Shown here piece after piece: positions 59,742-64,000 of a stretch of DNA of 64,000 bases. This DNA comes from Streptomyces dengpaensis. Lineage in GTDB: Bacteria; Actinomycetota; Actinomycetes; Streptomycetales; Streptomycetaceae. Positions within the stretch are counted from its first letter, which is position 1, and each line of letters opens with the position of its first letter. The translations under genes and the position numbers were made by a program. The stretch is taken from positions 1,798,001 through 1,862,000 of the forward strand of contig NZ_CP026652.1 of assembly GCF_002946835.1 (NCBI RefSeq), read 5' to 3'. The notes beneath the pieces are model-generated. The model was not told the DNA's origin, did not search any database, and saw only the letters and a program-made list of their open reading frames with translations.

Positions 59742-59817
59742 TCATTGATGACTCATCATCAATGATGCGCCATCGATGACTCATCATGCATCACGCGTCA
59801 TCGATGCCGCAACATCT
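59742..59817. promoter_or_regulatory. operator array upstream of the exporter
   Basis: A perfect inverted repeat TCATTGATGA-CTCA-TCATCAATGA (59742-59765) is followed by CATCGATGACTCATCATGCA and CATCGATGCCGCAACATC (59800-59817). The last motif matches the ribB-marR region at 16 of 18 positions. A MarR-controlled exporter that is released by the product would fit. Confidence 0.75.
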
Positions 59818-59855
59818 TTCGCCCTATCCGGGATCGCTTCGATGGACCCCGACAG

Positions 59856-59935
59856 ACATCGACAGGCATCGACGCGCATCGACGGACGTCACCGTGCATC
59901 GACGGGCATCGACGGATATCGATAGGCGTCGACGA
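59856..59935. repeat. eight tandem 10-bp repeats of GCATCGACGG type
   Basis: Eight consecutive decamers of the form GCATCGACGG, two of them diverged, span 59856-59935 between the exporter and the receptor gene. The period matches one helical turn of DNA, so the TCGA cores all face the same side. Confidence 0.75.
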
Positions 59936-60041
59936 GCGGGCGCAGATGGGCACCGATCCGGAGGACTTCCCTCCGATTCCCGATCGCACTTCCCGCCCGC
60001 CACACCCTGGCGAGCGAAGGGCAGGGGAACTTAAGCTGAAG

Positions 60042-60067
60042 GAAACCAACCAAGCGGTTTTGGTTTC
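60042..60067. promoter_or_regulatory. ARE-like site upstream of the receptor gene
   Basis: Inverted repeat GAAACCAA-N10-TTGGTTTC containing the 20-base block GAAACCAACCAAGCGGTTTT. It lies 40 bases before the receptor start, where it would allow autorepression. It resembles the autoregulatory elements bound by ArpA/ScbR proteins. Confidence 0.82.
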
Positions 60068-60106
60068 ACCAGGATCCACCGAAGGGCACCAAGGGGCACC
60101 ATAGAA

Positions 60107-60757
60107 ATGACCAGGCAGGAACGAGCCCAGCGAACCAGGCGCAAAATCCTGGAGGCGGCAGCGTCGGTCTTCGCCGAACGGGGGTACTCCAGCGCCGCCA
60201 TGGCGGAGATCCTCAAGTCCGCGGAGATGACCAAAGGCGCTCTCTACTTCCACTTCCCCAGCAAGGAAGCCCTGGCGAAAGCCGTGGTGGAGGAGCAGTT
60301 CCAGGCCACCATCATCGGGAGACCGAGCCCCGGCGCCGCCGGCGACGGCCCCGCGCCCGCTCCGACCGAAGCCGTGCAGGCGCTCATCGACATGAGCCAC
60401 CGGCTGGGGCGGCGGCTGCAGGAGGATCCCGTGACCCGCGGGGCGATCCGGCTGGCCATAGAGCACGGCTCCTTCGCCGAACCCGACCCCGGGCCCTACC
60501 GGACCTGGATCGCCAGCGTGCGCGAGCTGTTGAGCGAAGCCCGCGACCTCGGGAACCTCAGGCCCGGGCTCGACATCGATGTCCTCGCCGAGGTGCTGGT
60601 CGGCTCCTTCACCGGCATCCAGCTCGTCGCCCACGTACTGTCCGACCGCTCGGAACTGCGCCACACGCTCACCGAGTACTGGCGGACCACCCTGCCCGGC
60701 CTGGTACCGGAGAAGCACCTGGCCGAACTCGACCCGGGCGGGTCCAAGGGGATCTGA
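60107..60757 (+). CDS. gamma-butyrolactone receptor-like TetR regulator (ScbR/ArpA type)
   Basis: A 216-residue TetR protein with the helix-turn-helix typical of gamma-butyrolactone receptors: RTRRKILEAAASVFAERGY, AAMAEILKSAEMTKGALYFH and FPSKEALAKAVVEEQF. The ligand domain follows (ALIDMSHRLGRRLQEDPVTR, IRLAIEHGSFAEPDPGPY, WIASVRELLSEARDLGNLRP). An ARE-like palindrome precedes it. With two AfsA homologues nearby it probably represses the cluster until a butyrolactone-type signal accumulates. A pseudo-receptor role remains possible. Confidence 0.9.
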   Translation: MTRQERAQRTRRKILEAAASVFAERGYSSAAMAEILKSAEMTKGALYFHFPSKEALAKAVVEEQFQATIIGRPSPGAAGDGPAPAPTEAVQALIDMSHRLGRRLQEDPVTRGAIRLAIEHGSFAEPDPGPYRTWIASVRELLSEARDLGNLRPGLDIDVLAEVLVGSFTGIQLVAHVLSDRSELRHTLTEYWRTTLPGLVPEKHLAELDPGGSKGI

Positions 60758-60929
60758 GTTCCAGGCGGGGCTGAGCCGCGGGAGGGCCTAAGCTCCCAGC
60801 GGCCTTAGCCCCCAAGTGCCCAGGCTGCCAGGGGAGTTCGAGCGGCCACGGTGACGCAGACGACCCGGAGTACCCGGACGACCCGCTTCTGTAATCGAAC
60901 GTTCACACTGTTTCGGCCGGAGTGGCTAG

Positions 60930-60948
60930 AAAACCGCATGTGTGGTTT
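60930..60948. promoter_or_regulatory. ARE-like site upstream of afsA copy 2
   Basis: AAAACCGCATGTGTGGTTT lies 65 bases ahead of the afsA copy 2 start. It shares its first 11 bases with the site of afsA copy 1 and its WGGTTT end with that of the receptor gene. Confidence 0.78.
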
Positions 60949-61012
60949 GTACGCTCGAGGCTGCGCACGCCTCGCCAGACCCTCGCCCCTTCCGGCACGA
61001 GAGGACAGCACG

Positions 61013-61981
61013 GTGACCGTCACCCCTCTTGCCCGTCCGCACCCCGGACCCGCAGTCCCGACCGTCAGCACGAGGCACGTCACGCACCGCCCCGCGACCC
61101 CGGAGGAGTTCCTCCTGGGCACGGTGGTGCCGGGAGACTGCCGGTTCACCCTGTCCGACGAACTGCCCAGGGCCGAGCTTCCCTTCGAGGACGGCGGGCG
61201 CTGGACTCACGACCTCCATTACGTCACCGAGGCGATGCACAGCGTCGCCCGGCTGGCCGCCACGCGCTATCTGAGGGTCCCCGCCCGCCGCCCGCTGAAG
61301 GTCGCCCGCGCCACGGTGAACCTCGACACCACCGTGGCCTCGCGACGCGTCGGGCAGTCGGGCCATGCCACCACAGACCTGCGCCTGCGCCGCACCGTCT
61401 CCCAGGCCGGCGTCACCGGCCTGGACTGCGACGCCACCGTCTTCATGCAGGGCGTCCGGTACGCGACCGGCACCCTCTCCGTGGAACTCCCGGGACAGCC
61501 GGACGGCGGGGCCCCCGCCGCCGTACACGACAGGCCGCGGCCACCGGTGCGTACCGGACTCCGGCCCCGTCCCGCGCAGGTGGGCCGCTTCGACCAGAGC
61601 AATGTCGTCTTGTCCGACCCGCGGTTCGGGCCGGACTCCCAGCTGACCGCCGACTTCCTTCCCGACCCGGACAACCCGGTCTTCGACCCGGCCCTGAACG
61701 AACGCGCCTGTCCCATGCTGCTGGTGGAGGCCACCCGGCAGGCCGCCGTGCTGGCCGCCTGCGAGTTACGCGGATTCACCCCCGCCTACTGCCTCACCGT
61801 CCGGTGGAGCGGACAGTTCCCGCCGGGCATCGGCCGCGGAGCACCACTGAGCTGCCGTACGGTGCCGGGCCCGGTCTTCCGCGACAGCCTGGGGCGCCCT
61901 GCGGTCGACTTCGAGATCACCCTGCTCAGCGGCCCCACCCCGACAGGCACGATAGGCACCACCCTTGTGCTGGACTGCTGA
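61013..61981 (+). CDS. AfsA-family protein (copy 2)
   Basis: A 322-residue AfsA-type protein. After HVTHRPATPEEFLLGTVVPG come WTHDLHYVTEAMHSVARLAA and LRVPARRPLKVARATVNLDT. The second half has QLTADFLPDPDNPVFD, ERACPMLLVEATRQAAVLAA and FTPAYCLTVRWSGQFPPGIG. It is divergent from copy 1, especially in the N-terminal hot-dog, and may make a different signal. I prefer GTG 61013 (GAGAGGA site); the longer frame has a non-AfsA leader. TTA at 61766-61768 (residue 252). The SARP gene follows after 5 bases. Confidence 0.88.
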   Translation: MTVTPLARPHPGPAVPTVSTRHVTHRPATPEEFLLGTVVPGDCRFTLSDELPRAELPFEDGGRWTHDLHYVTEAMHSVARLAATRYLRVPARRPLKVARATVNLDTTVASRRVGQSGHATTDLRLRRTVSQAGVTGLDCDATVFMQGVRYATGTLSVELPGQPDGGAPAAVHDRPRPPVRTGLRPRPAQVGRFDQSNVVLSDPRFGPDSQLTADFLPDPDNPVFDPALNERACPMLLVEATRQAAVLAACELRGFTPAYCLTVRWSGQFPPGIGRGAPLSCRTVPGPVFRDSLGRPAVDFEITLLSGPTPTGTIGTTLVLDC

Positions 61982-61986
61982 GGCCG

Positions 61987-64000
61987 ATGCGCTTTCACAT
62001 CCTGGGTCCCCTGGCAGCCCATCCCAGCACCCCGTCCCCGGCCAAGCACCGCGCCCTGCTCGGATCCCTGCTCGTCGACTCCGGCCGCGTGGTGCCCACC
62101 GACGCCCTCATCGAGGAGCTCTGGGGCACCAACCAGCCCCGTACGGCGCGCAGCACCCTGCAGGTCTACGTCTCACAGCTGCGCAAGACGCTCTCCGACG
62201 GCGGCCCCTCCGTCCTGCTGACCCGGACTTCCGGATATCTGCTGGCGACCGCGCCCGGCGATCTCGACCTGGACCGCTTCCACGAACAGCGCACGGCCGG
62301 CGACCAGGCGTACGCGTCACAGGACTACGAGCGGGCCGCTCGCCATCTGCGCCAGGCCCTGGCCCTGTGGAACGGCCCCGCACTCGCCGACGTACCCCAG
62401 GGCACACGCCTGCGGACCGCGGCCGACCGACTCGACCTGTTACGGCTGGACACCCTGGAGCAGCGGATCTCCGCCGACCTCTGGACCGGCCGCTACCGGC
62501 AGGTGATCCCCGAACTGACCGAGCTCACCCGGGCGCATCCCCTGCGCGAGTCCCTGCACGCCCACCTGATGGTGGCCCTCTACCAGTCCCATCAGACCTC
62601 CGAGGCACTCAACCTCTACGACCGGATCCGCCACCGCCTGGCCGACGAACTGGGCGTCGACCCCGGGCCCGGACTGCGCGAACTGCATCTGCGCATGCTC
62701 GACTCCACCGATGTCAGGCACTTCGAACAGTGCCTGTCCGCCCGGCCGGTGACCGCCTCCCGCGCAGCCCCCGCGCCGGGGTCCTGGCCGTCGCGCACGG
62801 AACAAGCCCCGGTGGTGCACCTGCCGCGTCCCCTCCCCGGCCCGAGCCTGCGCCGCGAGCAACTGGGCGAAGCCGAGATGCTGCTGAGCCGCATCCGCCG
62901 CTCCTGCGAGGGAGGCGTGCTCGCGATCACCGGCGCGCCCGGAGTGGGCAAGACCGCCTTCGCCACCGAACTCGCCCACCGCACGGGTGATCTGTTCCCC
63001 GACGGCCGCGTACTGATCACCCTGCGCGGCGACGACCACAGTCCCCTGTCTCCGCGCGACACCCTGCTCCGCGTCCTGCGCAGGGTCTGCCCGGCCGAGG
63101 CGACGCGCTTCTCGCAGCGTTCCGCGAACGACCTCGACGACGTGACGGTGATCCTCACCAACCTGCTCAAGGGACGCCGGACCCTGCTGGTTCTGGACGA
63201 CGTGCACAGCGAGGCGCAGATACAGCCCCTGATGGCGACCGACAGCACCCTGGTCGTCACCAGCCGGAGGACCGCCCTCTCACTGGACGCCGTCCGGTAC
63301 ACGGCCCTCGGCCCACTCGCCCCCGAGGACTCCGCCGTGCTGCTCGCCCACGCCGCCGGCGCTCCCGTCGAGGAGGATCCGCAGGCCGGCGCCGACATCG
63401 CCCGGCTGTGCGAGCACCTTCCGCTGGCCCTGCGCGGCGCGGCGGCCTGGCTGGACGCGCACCCTTCCTGGCCTGCCCGTATGCTCGCCACCCGGCTGGA
63501 GGATCCCCGGACCCGCCTCGACACCCTCGCAGTCGGCGAACACGACGTACGCTCACGGCTTTTGACGGTCTATCAGGACCTCCGACCGGCGGAGCGACAG
63601 GCTTTTCGCCTGATGTCCCTGACCCCGGCTGTCGACTTCGCGCCCTGGTCCGCCGCCGCGCTGCTCGATGTCCCGGCTCAGCAGGGAGCGGACATCATCG
63701 AAACCCTCTCCCAGGTACGTCTGCTGACCCCCGTCCCTGTGCCCGGCAGGCCGGCCCGGTTCCGCCTGGACCGGCTGACGCACCCGCTGGCCGCCGAACT
63801 GCTGGCCCGCGATGACTCCGGCGGCTCCCACGGCTCCGACGTAGCCGATCATTCCGGCGACGACTCGCGGGAAGCCCGCAGCGCCGTCGCCCGCCTGAGC
63901 ACCGCCTACCTCCACCGGGCCCAGGAAGCGGAAAGGCAGCTCACACCGGGGCGCCGCCCGCAGGCCGACCCCAACCCGCCGGAACTCCGCGAGCCGGTGG
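61987..64000 (+). CDS. SARP-family pathway activator, cut by window edge
   Basis: More than 671 residues of an AfsR/SARP-type activator, open at the window end. The OmpR-like winged helix is at about residues 1-85 (MRFHILGPLAAHPSTPSPAK, TLQVYVSQLRKTLSDGG). The bacterial transcriptional activation domain is at about 90-235, and an NB-ARC ATPase follows with Walker A GAPGVGKTAFA and Walker B RTLLVLDDVHS. TTA at 62440-62442 (residue 152) lies in the BTAD, so translation should depend on bldA. It starts 5 bases after the afsA copy 2 stop and is the best candidate for switching on the biosynthetic operons. Confidence 0.93.
   Translation, partial: MRFHILGPLAAHPSTPSPAKHRALLGSLLVDSGRVVPTDALIEELWGTNQPRTARSTLQVYVSQLRKTLSDGGPSVLLTRTSGYLLATAPGDLDLDRFHEQRTAGDQAYASQDYERAARHLRQALALWNGPALADVPQGTRLRTAADRLDLLRLDTLEQRISADLWTGRYRQVIPELTELTRAHPLRESLHAHLMVALYQSHQTSEALNLYDRIRHRLADELGVDPGPGLRELHLRMLDSTDVRHFEQCLSARPVTASRAAPAPGSWPSRTEQAPVVHLPRPLPGPSLRREQLGEAEMLLSRIRRSCEGGVLAITGAPGVGKTAFATELAHRTGDLFPDGRVLITLRGDDHSPLSPRDTLLRVLRRVCPAEATRFSQRSANDLDDVTVILTNLLKGRRTLLVLDDVHSEAQIQPLMATDSTLVVTSRRTALSLDAVRYTALGPLAPEDSAVLLAHAAGAPVEEDPQAGADIARLCEHLPLALRGAAAWLDAHPSWPARMLATRLEDPRTRLDTLAVGEHDVRSRLLTVYQDLRPAERQAFRLMSLTPAVDFAPWSAAALLDVPAQQGADIIETLSQVRLLTPVPVPGRPARFRLDRLTHPLAAELLARDDSGGSHGSDVADHSGDDSREARSAVARLSTAYLHRAQEAERQLTPGRRPQADPNPPELREPV

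Noticed and set aside
59856..59935. CRISPR array
   Set aside because: The units are 10 bp and directly adjacent with no spacers, and there are no cas genes.

Overview
The window is high-GC actinobacterial DNA. Frequent GTG starts, ATGA/GTGA overlaps, a SARP regulator, AfsA-type signalling genes and rare TTA codons in regulatory genes all point to Streptomyces or a close relative. All calls come from reading the sequence; no database search was run.

Left part (1-25.4 kb, ordinary chromosome with relics). A purine/ureide block comes first: 8-oxoguanine deaminase (cut by the window edge), uricase, 5-hydroxyisourate hydrolase, OHCU decarboxylase, a small HTH protein and a thiamine-binding-type protein. 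Further on are the glyoxylate-salvage genes hyi-glxR and gcl, whose promoters share a TTCCG-N5-CGGAA palindrome. Between and after them lie an integrase relic, a TetR/hydrolase pair with its operator, a zinc-ribbon protein with an Mrr-like fold, two acyl-CoA synthetases, two LuxR-type regulators, a secreted trypsin, a winged-helix protein, a CorA transporter, a scrambled alcohol dehydrogenase pseudogene and an NAD kinase.

Right part (about 25.4-64 kb, continuing past the edge): a biosynthetic gene cluster that I interpret as an acyl-tetronate pathway. The minus-strand operon at 31.3-25.4 kb holds the tetronate signature: FkbH-like glyceryl-ACP synthase, glyceryl carrier protein, E2-type acetyltransferase and alpha/beta hydrolase, then a type II thioesterase. 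The plus-strand operon at 31.6-46.3 kb holds a MycE-like methyltransferase, P450, fatty acyl-AMP ligase, two long acyl-CoA dehydrogenases, an ACP, a single KS-AT-ACP polyketide synthase, an FAD monooxygenase, an SDR and a KAS III-type ring-forming enzyme. A reading that fits: a fatty acid is activated onto the ACP, desaturated, extended once with malonyl-CoA, condensed with glyceryl-ACP to a 3-acyltetronate, then acetylated and eliminated to an exomethylene tetronate and further oxidised or methylated.

A third block (46.3-53.0 kb, minus strand) carries its own FabF, ACP and FabH, plus ribB, a PlsC-like acyltransferase, an SDR, an SRPBCC protein and two unknown proteins. Regulation occupies 53-64 kb: MarR, an AfsA homologue with an epimerase, an MMPL exporter, a gamma-butyrolactone receptor-like TetR, a second AfsA homologue and a SARP. 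Three near-identical ARE-like sites sit upstream of the two afsA homologues and the receptor gene. A different set of CATCGATG-rich repeats is shared by the ribB/marR and exporter promoters. TTA codons occur in both afsA homologues and in the SARP gene.
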